Shown: piece by piece, positions 1 through 7,689 of the stretch | Numbering within the stretch: the first letter of the stretch is position 1 | Layout of the letters: each line of letters starts with the position of its first letter | From: Brevibacillus migulae | GTDB taxonomy: Bacteria > Bacillota > Bacilli > Brevibacillales > Brevibacillaceae | Reading direction: 5' to 3' | Length of the DNA: 45,419 bases | Assembly (NCBI RefSeq): GCF_004521915.1 | Contig: NZ_SDKD01000024.1 | Span: forward strand, 18,996 to 64,414 | The notes under the pieces: model-generated | The model's database searches: none | What the model saw: the letters and a program-made list of their open reading frames with translations, nothing else | What the model was told of the DNA's origin: nothing | Position numbers and translations under genes: made by a program

Positions 1-391
1 GTGCATTTGCCATAAATTCAAAGGCTTGAAGTTGAGTCCACTCCAGACCACTTGCCTCAACTGCCATCTCAAAAGGGCCTTTCTCACCATTCCATAAAAT
101 GGTAACCCTGCGCACCCCAGCCTTCTCAGCAAGTTCAACGATTTCTGGACCCGTTTGTAACGGGGTATATTCAGCGCCTGTTGTAATTAAATGCATGCCG
201 CTTATGCCAACCAACGCAGAAATTAGCGTACTTGGATCACTTAAATCTCCCGCGACAACCTCTACATCATTAGGAAGATTGGCTTGCAGCGGATTACGTG
301 TCAATGCACGTACCTTTTGTCCCTTTTGAATAAGTTGGTCCACGACGTGTCGCCCTACGGTTCCCGTTGCCCCTGTAACTAATATAGTCAC
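1..391 (-). CDS. NAD(P)-binding NmrA/SDR-type reductase, partial
   Basis: N-terminal part of a Rossmann-fold NAD(P)-binding protein; the gene runs off the left edge. It opens with VTILVTGATGTVG, the GxxGxxG dinucleotide-binding loop, followed by basic residues (R28, R31 region) typical of NADP-preferring NmrA or atypical SDR proteins. The start is a GTG whose first bases overlap the stop of the upstream MerR gene (GTGA, 4-base overlap), so the two are translationally coupled. The family binds NAD(P)(H) and either reduces small carbonyl substrates or senses redox state; the substrate cannot be read from this fragment. Context suggests a MerR-controlled detoxification reductase, which is inference. 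Confidence 0.85.
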   Translation of the reverse strand, partial: MTILVTGATGTVGRHVVDQLIQKGQKVRALTRNPLQANLPNDVEVVAGDLSDPSTLISALVGISGMHLITTGAEYTPLQTGPEIVELAEKAGVRRVTILWNGEKGPFEMAVEASGLEWTQLQAFEFMANA

Positions 392-771
392 TCGTTTTCC
401 TCCTCCCGTTTTTGTACCATCTGATTGATTTTTTCGGCCAAATTGAACTTCGCTTCGGTTAATGCAGCTATTTGTTGGTTGAGCTCATGCATTTTCGACT
501 GATACATAATCAGTAATTCCTCACAATAGACGTCCTTATCTTTATGCTCCTGATGCTCAGGATATTTGCAGAAGATGATGTCTCGAATTTGTTCCGTTGT
601 CAGCCCTAAACCTAGATAAAGTTGAATTGTGTTTATGGAATCGATCACCTTTTCGTCATATTCCCTGTAATTATTTTCTTGACGAGATGCTTTGATCAAT
701 CCTTTCTCCTCATAATAGCGAATCGATCGGGCGCTAACGCCGGTTATTTTTCTTACCTTTCCTATCTTCAA
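388..771 (-). CDS. MerR-family transcriptional regulator
   Basis: Small MerR regulator. Residues 1-70 form the winged HTH (KIGKVRKITGVSARSIRYYEE is the standard MerR opening), followed by a helical dimerisation coil rich in Q, K and E. There is no long effector domain, as in the YraB/AdhR/NmlR group. I place the start at a TTG at 771 because GAGGTGAT lies about 8 bases upstream. An in-frame ATG at 798 has no ribosome binding site and lies at the predicted transcription start. It is the first gene of a two-gene operon with the NmrA-type reductase (4-base overlap). It probably activates its own promoter at 806-837. The inducer is unknown; an electrophile or aldehyde is a guess from the family. 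Confidence 0.88.
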   Translation of the reverse strand: MKIGKVRKITGVSARSIRYYEEKGLIKASRQENNYREYDEKVIDSINTIQLYLGLGLTTEQIRDIIFCKYPEHQEHKDKDVYCEELLIMYQSKMHELNQQIAALTEAKFNLAEKINQMVQKREEENE

Positions 772-805
772 AACGATCACCTCACAGATTTGGAGCACTA
801 AATTT

Positions 806-837
806 ATTATAAAGTTTCACATTAGTGTAAAGGTCAA
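806..837 (-). promoter_or_regulatory. MerR-type promoter with 20-bp spacer
   Basis: On the minus strand a TTGACC -35 box (837-832) and a perfect TATAAT -10 box (811-806) are separated by 20 bp instead of 17. MerR regulators act on such overlong spacers by untwisting DNA. The spacer carries an imperfect dyad, TTTACAC / GTGAAA. The predicted transcription start lies near 799, just downstream of the -10 box and ahead of the TTG start. Confidence 0.7.
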
Positions 838-860
838 GAAAGAAGGTTAAATAAAAAATA

Positions 861-878
861 GCCACCTCAGGGGATGGC
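861..878 (-). terminator. Rho-independent terminator, end of pnkp operon
   Basis: On the minus strand GCCATCCCC and GAGGTGGC form an imperfect hairpin followed by TATTTTTTATTT, a T-rich tail. It lies about 230 bases past the pnkp stop and ahead of the MerR promoter, so it could end the RNA-repair transcript. A very similar hairpin lies at 14203-14222. Confidence 0.45.
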
Positions 879-966
879 CCTTAGTCTAGACATAACAGAC
901 TGGATTGTGTTCCGCACGAAATATTTGCTGCGTTAAACTGCCCGCTAGCTTACGCAACAGCTACCA

Positions 967-1029
967 GTCAAGAACTTTATTTTCACGGTCTAACACTTTA
1001 TTTTCTCAGTCTACAACTTTATTTTCATG
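967..1029. repeat. Three tandem 21-bp repeats (GAAAATAAAG family)
   Basis: Three copies with exact 21-bp periodicity begin at 967, 988 and 1009. On the minus strand each reads GAAAATAAAGT followed by TGTAGAC, GTTAGAC or TCTTGAC. The same core recurs at 9861-9881, at three places in 12311-12451, and at 14158-14175. The copies lie between the pnkp stop and its terminator. No coding potential seen. Confidence 0.75.
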
Positions 1030-1037
1030 TGACAAGG

Positions 1038-1073
1038 GTGTCGTTCAAGTAGTTTTTTCTACACGAATGACAC
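1038..1073. other. Stem-loop downstream of pnkp
   Basis: GTGTCGTTC at 1038-1046 pairs with GAATGACAC at 1065-1073 (one G-T pair). An inner GTAG/CTAC pair closes a T6 loop. It starts 32 bases past the pnkp stop. There is no clear T tract on either side, so it may protect the 3' end rather than terminate transcription. Confidence 0.5.
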
Positions 1074-1104
1074 TCTCTTTGCTTGATTTTATCGGTTATT
1101 CCCC

Positions 1105-3690
1105 CTACAACCTGGGGTCAAATTCTTTTTCCCTGGCCACTTCAAATAAAAGATTTGCTACCGTTGCCTTATACTCCTCATGCTCGGGCGAAATCTCATG
1201 AAAGGGAATCGCCAGCATGCGGTTTCCAAGTCGATATTCATTCATCGAGGTCCGCAGCTTTTGATGGATGTTTTTCTGCTTCATCAGCTTCCGGTACTTG
1301 TGCGAGAAACGATAGTCATAGCCGTAGACGAGCGTTAAATAATCCGGATTGCGAACCTTCAAGTAAGGAACCGTTTTGCCGTCCAAGATCTCCGGCTTGA
1401 TCACGACGCCTTCCATATGATTTTCAAGCGTTAACCGTGCGAAGAATTGCTCCGCCTTTTCGTAATGGTCAACTTCGGATAAGTCGATCAGGAGGAAGTC
1501 ATCATCAGATAGGAAGCTGTACATCTCCGAGGTTTTCCAATCGGGTATCTGCTCTTTCCCATGGTCATAGACCACCTTCAACAGCGCGAACGGCTTGTAT
1601 GCAAGCTCCCCCTCATCCGCATAGAGCTCAAGCTGTTTTTGATAGGTTTGATAGGCCCTCACCTGATCGTCTACAGACACATGCGCCTCCAACAGCTCAT
1701 AGACATGCTTATAGTTTTGATACACGCTGGATCCGTATTTTTCACTCAGCGCGGCTTTCGCTGTGTGGTACTGGTCTTGTTCAAACCCGCTTGCCTTATA
1801 TTGATCCACCAGCGTGTGCCATGCTTGTTCGAACCCATTCTGCTGCACAAAGGCCAATTCGCTTTCCAAGGCTTTCTCGATGGGGGTAAACTGCTTTTCA
1901 ATCAACCCTGCCCCCATCGCTCTCCACGGAAGCAGCTCTCCATCCAAAAGCAGCATGGCTATTTTGTTCTGCTCCATGTACCCGCCGAACTTATCAAGCA
2001 ACGAATGGTAAATCTCCTTCAAATCAATCTGCTTGATTTTGTACCCGTTGCGGCTGACCGCAAAGCACTGTTCAAGCTCCTTATGCAGATAGATGTTGCA
2101 TCTGGAGCCCATGTATTTCGGCTGCAGCACAACCTGTCGGATCCCTCGTTTTGCAAAATAGTCCAAACCGCTACGCAGCGACTCGAGCTCTTGCCTGGCA
2201 TCATCCTTATCGGCCGGAGCCATCGTACCCGAGATAAAATTGACTTTATTTTGCGAGCAATAATGCAGCCTGCGCAGTTCATCATCCCCCAGATCCTGAA
2301 TCGCAACGCCTCGTTCTGCATGGAACAACGTTGGCAATTCGTCCGTCATCACGGCGTTTGCTGACTTCTGTGATTTGAAAAACGGCTTATGTGAAAAGCT
2401 CACCGAAGTCAGCTGATTGCCATGGACGCTTCCGGTATCGAGATGGATTTTGTTTTTGATGCGGAACGCTTGCTTGGCGGCGATATGCCCGAAGACGTGA
2501 TACGGATGATTGTTCACCGCTTCCTGTGCCAGGAAGGCTAGCCGCTCCTCCAGCTTCTCACTGCGATCAAGACGGAAATTTCGTTGATGGCGGACCGAAT
2601 TGATGTCCAGCTTGCCCATGTATTTTTTTCTGCATGGCGCGTGAGTCACGATGAACGATGGACCCTTTGCTCCAATCATTTTGAAAAACGGCTTCGATAG
2701 CGTATATAAGTGGTTAAACTTCCGCAGCAGCTCTGCATCGTTTTTCAGGACTTGGGTGGAATCGAAAAAGGAGTGGAGAAGCGCTTGCTCGACGCCCTTT
2801 ATTTCCCCTTTCAAATACTTGTAGACAAAATGCTCATGATTGCCCGTGACGAACAGGAAGTGCTCCTGATTATTATAGAGGAATTCTACCGTCTCTCTCG
2901 TGTTCTTCCCCTTGTCGATCCAGTCGCCCGCCAAGATGATCCTGGTATTTTGCACTTTATCGGTGGCAACCAGCTTATTGCCGTCTATCTGATAGCCATA
3001 GCTGAGCAAAAGCCCTTTCAACTCCTGGATGCATTCATGGACATCGCCGATGATGATATACCTTTGATCCTGGGGAAGAATCGTGGACAGGTAATCATGG
3101 ACATCCTCGATGACCACGTTGTAATCAGGATTGGCTTTCTTCTCTGTCGGTGAGTAAAAGTTTTTGTAACGCACCCGGTGAATGTTTGCATAGCCTTCAC
3201 GGGACAACGTGCCGAGAACGTCCTTTTTTAATCGATTGATGTGTTTGCTAATCAGTTTTTTGGAACGTTCCGACGCGTAATAATCTTCGCGGTTGCGATA
3301 ATCAAACAGAATTACTTCCACGTTGTAGTTATTTTCATGGGCGATGGCCCGAATCTTAGCCCGAAACTCTTCGGATAACCCGGTAGTATCGAGTACGACG
3401 AACTCCGCATTGATCGGATAGGATGTGGCCATTTTCAGCTTTTCATAGAGAAGATGGAAAGCCTGCTCGCTCGCTTCCAGCATGACCTGATCATATTTAT
3501 CGTACTCAAATCCAAGAACCTCCTGGCGAATCTGATCAGAGGAAATATATTGGATGTTTGCTTGGAACTGTTGCGACTCAAAGGCAAAACGCAAGCCGGG
3601 TATCAACACTTCCTTGGCAAACGTGGTTTTGCCGCATTCCGTCGATCCGACCATCATGAGAATCGTATGAACCTTTGTCTGGAGCTCCAC
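1105..3690 (-). CDS. pnkp: Polynucleotide kinase-phosphatase-ligase (bacterial RNA repair)
   Basis: 861 residues, close to the roughly 870 of Clostridium thermocellum Pnkp, with the same three domains. The 5'-OH kinase has a variant P-loop GSTECGKT at 15-22. The binuclear metallophosphoesterase has GDVHE 215-219, GDWIDKG 255-261, GNHEH 283-287, THAPC 349-353 and FGH 400-402. The C-terminal adenylyltransferase has its lysine nucleophile in K525-YMGSR, then DGELLPW, EGVVIKPE and a KVRN motif. The enzyme heals 2',3'-cyclic phosphate and 5'-OH ends; the family's ligase domain seals efficiently with Hen1. The start is a GTG 2 bases past the hen1 stop, preceded by AAGGGGGG. Last protein gene of the Ro60 operon. 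All key motifs look intact. Confidence 0.96.
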   Translation of the reverse strand: MELQTKVHTILMMVGSTECGKTTFAKEVLIPGLRFAFESQQFQANIQYISSDQIRQEVLGFEYDKYDQVMLEASEQAFHLLYEKLKMATSYPINAEFVVLDTTGLSEEFRAKIRAIAHENNYNVEVILFDYRNREDYYASERSKKLISKHINRLKKDVLGTLSREGYANIHRVRYKNFYSPTEKKANPDYNVVIEDVHDYLSTILPQDQRYIIIGDVHECIQELKGLLLSYGYQIDGNKLVATDKVQNTRIILAGDWIDKGKNTRETVEFLYNNQEHFLFVTGNHEHFVYKYLKGEIKGVEQALLHSFFDSTQVLKNDAELLRKFNHLYTLSKPFFKMIGAKGPSFIVTHAPCRKKYMGKLDINSVRHQRNFRLDRSEKLEERLAFLAQEAVNNHPYHVFGHIAAKQAFRIKNKIHLDTGSVHGNQLTSVSFSHKPFFKSQKSANAVMTDELPTLFHAERGVAIQDLGDDELRRLHYCSQNKVNFISGTMAPADKDDARQELESLRSGLDYFAKRGIRQVVLQPKYMGSRCNIYLHKELEQCFAVSRNGYKIKQIDLKEIYHSLLDKFGGYMEQNKIAMLLLDGELLPWRAMGAGLIEKQFTPIEKALESELAFVQQNGFEQAWHTLVDQYKASGFEQDQYHTAKAALSEKYGSSVYQNYKHVYELLEAHVSVDDQVRAYQTYQKQLELYADEGELAYKPFALLKVVYDHGKEQIPDWKTSEMYSFLSDDDFLLIDLSEVDHYEKAEQFFARLTLENHMEGVVIKPEILDGKTVPYLKVRNPDYLTLVYGYDYRFSHKYRKLMKQKNIHQKLRTSMNEYRLGNRMLAIPFHEISPEHEEYKATVANLLFEVAREKEFDPRL

Positions 3691-3692
3691 TG

Positions 3693-4958
3693 TCAGGCCC
3701 CCCTTTTCTTAAGAATGACTCCTTGCGTTGTTCGGATGTTGTTTACTCCGTCACCCATGTAAACGAACTCATAATGCAGATCCGTCCCGCTGATAACATC
3801 CAGCAACCACTTCTGAAATGCTTCTTGCCCCATCTCCCACTTGTGGTCGTCATGCCGGAATCCGCTCAGTTCATAGTACGGATTGAAGTCAGCGTTCGGT
3901 GTCGTAATGAGAAAATAGTCGAAATCGATATTCTTGCAAACCAGCTGAATCAGCATGGCGGCCTCTTCCTGGCTCATGTGCTCAATGACTTCCGTCAGAA
4001 TAATATCGACCAACTCTCCGTTATACACCTCTAAAAAGTGTTCAATCGAACCAAAGGTTACTATGTTTTCAAGCTCTTTCGCCGTTGCTTTGCGATTAAC
4101 GGATGCCAACGCTTCTTCATTGATATCAATCGCATAATAGCTTCCCTCTATCTTGGCCGCGAAAGGAATCGCGTAAAAGCCTTCCCCGCAGCCAATATCA
4201 AGGATCGATTTGTTAAAGGGCAGTGCACTGCCGATATAGTTCCTTCTCTGCAGCGCGGTATTGCCAAACGCAAACTGGATGTCGTATCGGCCGCTCTTTT
4301 CGATCTCCGCTTTATATTTGGCAAAACGATCCCTGGAAGACAGGAGGTTTCGCACAAACAGGCTGCGGATATAGAAAGGGGCATCGATCACATTGATGCT
4401 CTTCACGTATTTATCCAGGATGTTATCCGAAATATCGATGTATTCATTGCCAAATGTGGACAGAAACAGGCACAGAACACTCGTTACATGCAGCAGCTGA
4501 TAGAGACTTTTCCGCGTGGTCACAGTGAGCGAGTAACTTTTATGCGCATGATGCTTGATCTCAAAGGAAAAATCCTTCATGTGCCGGGCGAATATATCAA
4601 TGTAACGTACCAACTCGATATGAATCATGTTGATGAAAAAGCTATGCTCATAGCCCTCTACGTCCCGCTCATCCTGCGCTTTCAGCGGCGCAGAAAAGAA
4701 TTCGTTGATTGCGTTCAACGGAAACAGCGGCGTGTTATATCGTGACACATTCAAATATTCGAAGTTTTCCTGTTGAACCTGCTTGTAGGAAATCTCATTG
4801 TCTGCATCCTTGAAATACACATTGTAGGTGGAGCTATCCGTATACCAGCCATAAGCGATTCCTTTGCGAATCGACCGGAGGATCATGCCGGAATTCGGAT
4901 TCTTCTTGATCAGAAAAGAAAGAGTTGGGTTTGTTGATTTCAGTTGCACAATAGCCAT
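3693..4958 (-). CDS. hen1: Hen1 3'-terminal RNA ribose 2'-O-methyltransferase
   Basis: 421 residues, a little shorter than characterised bacterial Hen1 (about 460). The N-terminal half (about 1-235) is the bacterial Hen1 region that activates Pnkp ligase. The C-terminal half is the SAM-dependent methyltransferase, with DIGCGEG at 254-260 for SAM binding and the Hen1 metal site E323-x-x-E326-H327 plus a histidine in RHDDHKWEM (369-376). It methylates the 2'-OH of the terminal nucleotide of a broken RNA before sealing, which makes the repaired junction resistant to renewed cleavage. It begins 3 bases after the stop of the nucleotidyltransferase gene and ends 2 bases before pnkp, consistent with the stoichiometric Pnkp-Hen1 complex. 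Confidence 0.95.
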   Translation of the reverse strand: MAIVQLKSTNPTLSFLIKKNPNSGMILRSIRKGIAYGWYTDSSTYNVYFKDADNEISYKQVQQENFEYLNVSRYNTPLFPLNAINEFFSAPLKAQDERDVEGYEHSFFINMIHIELVRYIDIFARHMKDFSFEIKHHAHKSYSLTVTTRKSLYQLLHVTSVLCLFLSTFGNEYIDISDNILDKYVKSINVIDAPFYIRSLFVRNLLSSRDRFAKYKAEIEKSGRYDIQFAFGNTALQRRNYIGSALPFNKSILDIGCGEGFYAIPFAAKIEGSYYAIDINEEALASVNRKATAKELENIVTFGSIEHFLEVYNGELVDIILTEVIEHMSQEEAAMLIQLVCKNIDFDYFLITTPNADFNPYYELSGFRHDDHKWEMGQEAFQKWLLDVISGTDLHYEFVYMGDGVNNIRTTQGVILKKRGA

Positions 4959-4961
4959 TTG

Positions 4962-5744
4962 CTACCCCCATACTTCTTGCAAAGCGGAGCGGAACAAGGC
5001 ATCAAGCTGTTGATCCTGACCGCCTTCCGCAAGCTTCAATGATGTTGATATACCTTGAAAATATTCGATCCTCTCCTCTAAATAATCGTGGATCGGCGTG
5101 ACTCTTGGCTCATAGTCCAGCTCTTCTCCCGCCTTCTTTCGCGTCAGGAGACGTTGGATGGCTTCTCGCAGCTCACGATCCGCAGGCAGCAGCTTTTCTA
5201 CCAGAAGGTCAAATTCCATCGGCGGCATCGTGTTGAACTTCTCGATCCAGCCGCACGCCAGTATAGGGCGGAGTACATAAAAGTACTTTTTGAGCTTTAC
5301 CTGCTCGCCTTGCAGATAGTCGCGAAAGTTCCCTTTTGCCATACTGAGATAGTGGTACATGCAAGACTTGGGCGAAAAAGTCAGCGGAGATAAGCTGCGC
5401 ATCTGCTTCGCCACCGAATATTTTTCGTAATATTGAATCGGAGAGCGCAGCCACTCCTGGATCGGCGGATTGGATTTCCGGAACAAATACAGGGCTTTGC
5501 GCAAATCCCATCCGTTGACGTCAAGCATGTTGTTGATCGGCCTCTCGATCACGTCTCTTTTTTCAAAGATGGAAACGTACCATTCCACTGGCCGAATGTA
5601 GAGAAAGCGAACGTCATAATCGCTATCTTTGGAAGGAAACCCCCATGCCCGGCTTCCTGATTCGCAGGCATACAGGATGCGGACATTTTCCTCTTGTTCG
5701 ATCTTTTGAAGCTCTTGCAGGATGAGTTGTTTGTAGTCAGACAT
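4962..5744 (-). CDS. rlaP: RlaP-type nucleotidyltransferase (COG3541)
   Basis: 260 residues. N-terminal polymerase-beta-type nucleotidyltransferase fold: GSRAWG at 30-35 and the metal-binding D42-x-D44 in KDSDYDVRFLY. A helical remainder follows, as in the YcgL/RlaP family that comparative genomics links to RNA repair loci. The family is predicted to add nucleotides to RNA ends or to modify RNA or protein; the exact reaction is not settled. I use ATG 5744, preceded by GAAAGGAG, rather than a longer upstream frame that overlaps the Ro60 gene. It begins 22 bases after the Ro60 stop and is followed by hen1 after 3 bases. Confidence 0.88.
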   Translation of the reverse strand: MSDYKQLILQELQKIEQEENVRILYACESGSRAWGFPSKDSDYDVRFLYIRPVEWYVSIFEKRDVIERPINNMLDVNGWDLRKALYLFRKSNPPIQEWLRSPIQYYEKYSVAKQMRSLSPLTFSPKSCMYHYLSMAKGNFRDYLQGEQVKLKKYFYVLRPILACGWIEKFNTMPPMEFDLLVEKLLPADRELREAIQRLLTRKKAGEELDYEPRVTPIHDYLEERIEYFQGISTSLKLAEGGQDQQLDALFRSALQEVWG

Positions 5745-5766
5745 GGTGGTTTCTCCTTTCCTTCCT

Positions 5767-7257
5767 TTACTCGATAGATTCAACCCGCTCTATCATGGTT
5801 GAATATCCTTGTACCGTTTGTGCAATATACGAGAGCACGGTGTCGCTCCATCCATAGATATAAAATGTATTCTTGTCCTGCGGCGGCACCATCGCACTGC
5901 GATACGGGGCGATATCGACGATAAACGCCTTCACATCCGGGTTCACTTTCTCGCGGTATTTGCGCAATTCCGCATAGAACGGGCTGCCGCTGTTTTGCTG
6001 CTCGTCAGTAATGATGATGATCTGGTCGACCCGCTTCTTTGCCCATGTCAGCTTCCTCACAGGCGCTCCCGTATCGGTCCCGCCATGTGCGCGAATGCGT
6101 TCTGCCTGACTTAGAATGCTGTCATGGCGTGATGGCTTGGCATCCACCACTTCCGTATCAAACAGCCAGAACAAGGAATTTCCTTGTGTTTTCTTATACA
6201 GCGCAAGCGCGAACACCGAACCGATTTGCAGATACTCCCCGTCCATCGAGCCCGAGATATCCAGGAAAATCGCTGTATGGTCGCCCAGCTCAGGCAGATT
6301 GTCAAACGTCAGCTCTACTGCTTCCCGCAGCGCATCGCGCAATTCAGGATGCTCGACCTGCTGGAACGCTTTCGCAAAACGGAAGGGCAATATTTTTGCT
6401 TTTTGCAGCGCTTGGCGGTCTGTCAGTCTGCTTACGGCATAATCGAGATTCTCCTTTTTCTCGAACACCCCAGCGCGATCCAGCGCTTGCAAGTGACGCA
6501 GCAGCGCAAAAGTCGGCATCTGGTGCAGCAACGCTTCCCAGATCGCTTTCGTCGGCTTGATGGTGCCTGTCACCGTTTCATAGGGAAGCTTGCCTGCATG
6601 AATCCAATGGATTTGTTCCTCTTCGGTCGTCGCCTGCTTCAATTTCTCCAAGGCTTCCACCTGCGGAATCAACGCCAGATTCGCCTCATACCCGCGCAAA
6701 TAGCGGAATAATGCCTGCTGCTTGAGATCAGCCGGCTTCGGGTGAGCAGTAGCGATAGCATCTCCCAGGCTGTAACCGCGGCCACGGCCGTTATACTTGA
6801 GCGCCCAGTATTCAGATACGCCCGCCAAGAATCGGTTGATCTGCCGCTTAACGGCCCTTCCGCCTTCACCCCTTCCCATCCCTTTTAAAATGGTAAGGAA
6901 ATCGGACAAGTCCGACGGGATTTTCACGACCTGGAGAAAGATCCTGGCAAACAAATCAGGCCGAAACAACGACAATACAGCAAGCCCAAACAACGGCTGC
7001 AGGCGCATAAACCCTTCATTGCGGGCAAACACGATCGCCTTTGCCATAAACTGCGGATTCTGCTCCGCCATTTCCATATGTAGCAGCTCCGCTTCCGCCA
7101 GCAATTGGTTTTGGTCCGCATAAAACGTGTTTCCCATCGTATTGGTCAACAGTGTTTGCAGGTATTGTTCTTCTATAGAACGCGTAAACGCCGGGTATCC
7201 GTCTTTGTTATAGGTGGTTGGTTTCGATGCTGAGAACAGCTTTCGTGCGAAACTCAT
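5767..7257 (-). CDS. rsr: Ro60/Rsr ortholog (TROVE-vWA RNA-binding protein)
   Basis: 496 residues. Residues about 15-300 are the TROVE HEAT-like ring, including ARNEGFMR and GGRAVKRQI, which normally holds Y RNA on its outer face and the 3' ends of misfolded RNA in its cavity. Residues about 325-490 are the vWA domain with a complete MIDAS: D333-I-S335-G-S337, T394 in GGTDTGAP, and D418 in IITDEQ. Bacterial Ro60 (Rsr) works with Y RNA and often with PNPase in RNA quality control and stress survival. The start is ATG 7257 with AAGGAGG 8 bases upstream; the frame is open further upstream only because it reads through a noncoding RNA. Two Y-RNA-like genes lie directly ahead on the same strand. 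First protein gene of the repair operon. Confidence 0.96.
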   Translation of the reverse strand: MSFARKLFSASKPTTYNKDGYPAFTRSIEEQYLQTLLTNTMGNTFYADQNQLLAEAELLHMEMAEQNPQFMAKAIVFARNEGFMRLQPLFGLAVLSLFRPDLFARIFLQVVKIPSDLSDFLTILKGMGRGEGGRAVKRQINRFLAGVSEYWALKYNGRGRGYSLGDAIATAHPKPADLKQQALFRYLRGYEANLALIPQVEALEKLKQATTEEEQIHWIHAGKLPYETVTGTIKPTKAIWEALLHQMPTFALLRHLQALDRAGVFEKKENLDYAVSRLTDRQALQKAKILPFRFAKAFQQVEHPELRDALREAVELTFDNLPELGDHTAIFLDISGSMDGEYLQIGSVFALALYKKTQGNSLFWLFDTEVVDAKPSRHDSILSQAERIRAHGGTDTGAPVRKLTWAKKRVDQIIIITDEQQNSGSPFYAELRKYREKVNPDVKAFIVDIAPYRSAMVPPQDKNTFYIYGWSDTVLSYIAQTVQGYSTMIERVESIE

Positions 7258-7283
7258 CGCGTTCGCCTCCTTATGTATGGAAA

Positions 7284-7393
7284 CCGGCGAGGAAAGGGGG
7301 AGAAGGATATTTGCAGGACTCGAACCTGCCGTAATGCCCAGTGATATTGACCGATTCAATTTATCGAAGTAACCCTCTCCGGCGCCTCGCCGG
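7284..7393 (-). ncRNA. Y-RNA-like ncRNA 2, in Ro60 leader
   Basis: On the minus strand an outer stem CCGGCGAGG (7393-7385) pairs perfectly with CCTCGCCGG (7292-7284). After a small internal loop GGAGAGGG (7380-7373) pairs with CCTTCTCC (7306-7299). Next comes GGGTTACTTCG, shared with ncRNA 1, then a hairpin ATTGA/TCAAT (7360-7346), and a tRNA-like T arm GCAGG-TTCGAGT-CCTGC (7329-7313). No clear D arm is seen. The 5' strand matches ncRNA 1 at 19 of 24 positions from GAGGCGC through GGGTTACTTCG, so the two are homologous. The 3' end lies 11 bases ahead of the Ro60 ribosome binding site. The call rests on structure and context; transcription is unproven. Confidence 0.78.
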
Positions 7394-7407
7394 CAATCCT
7401 TTTCGCG

Positions 7408-7549
7408 GATCATTGAGGAAGAAATCCCTTGGATAGGTGCAAAGACCGCTCTACCAGCTGAGCTACACTGCGATTAACGCAGAGGTTGGATTCGAACCAA
7501 CGACCAGTTCTTCCATAGCGAAGTAACCCATCCATGCGCCTCAAAGATC
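7408..7549 (-). ncRNA. YrlA-like Y RNA with circularly permuted tRNA module
   Basis: Outer stem GATCTTTGAGG (7549-7539) pairs with CCTCAATGATC (7418-7408), one mismatch. Inner stem GGATGGG (7533-7527) pairs with CCTATCC (7437-7431). GGGTTACTTCG follows as the probable Ro60 site. The rest is a tRNA opened at its anticodon. Remnant anticodon strands are AAGAAC (7512-7507) and GTCTT (7446-7442). The T arm is GTTGG-TTCGAAT-CCAAC (7501-7485). The 7-nt acceptor strands CTCTGCG and CGCAGTG pair at 6 of 7 positions and are joined by a TTAAT loop. U8-A9 and a perfect D arm GCTC-AGCTGGTA-GAGC (7463-7448) follow. This is the arrangement known for Salmonella YrlA. It lies just upstream of the Ro60 gene, as bacterial Y RNAs usually do. 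Confidence 0.87.
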
Positions 7550-7554
7550 TGCCT

Positions 7555-7583
7555 TTATCATCGCTTATGAGAGAGAAACCGAA
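7555..7583 (-). promoter_or_regulatory. Candidate promoter of Y RNA-Ro60 operon
   Basis: A TGATAA -10-like hexamer (7560-7555) ends 5 bases before the predicted 5' end of ncRNA 1. A poor -35 (TTCGGT, 7583-7578) lies exactly 17 bases further up. The weak -35 would fit a promoter that needs an activator, such as the divergent WYL proteins. This is positional inference only. Confidence 0.3.
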
Positions 7584-7689
7584 CATGGCGAAAGTATTAC
7601 GACAGAAGAAAAACTTTTCCATTTCCTCCATTTGCTCTCCCCCGTTACAATGTGAGGAGATGATTTGTACGTAGAAACGGGGAGAACCG

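Noticed and set aside
967..1029. CRISPR-like array
   Set aside because: The period is only 21 bp and the repeats have no separate spacers of normal length; no cas genes are present. It is a short tandem repeat.
1561..2364. Long open frames on the plus strand opposite pnkp
   Set aside because: They are antisense to a gene with all catalytic motifs, lack ribosome binding sites and known domains, and overlap each other.
7258..7413. In-frame N-terminal extension of the Ro60 protein
   Set aside because: The frame is open but crosses the second Y-RNA-like element. AAGGAGG at 7272-7266 and the usual Ro60 N-terminus place the start at 7257.
7440..7501. Possible tRNA gene on the minus strand (good T arm and D arm)
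   Set aside because: The arms occur in the wrong order for a tRNA (T arm before D arm), the acceptor strands are joined by a short loop, and there is no closed anticodon arm. It fits a permuted Y RNA module.
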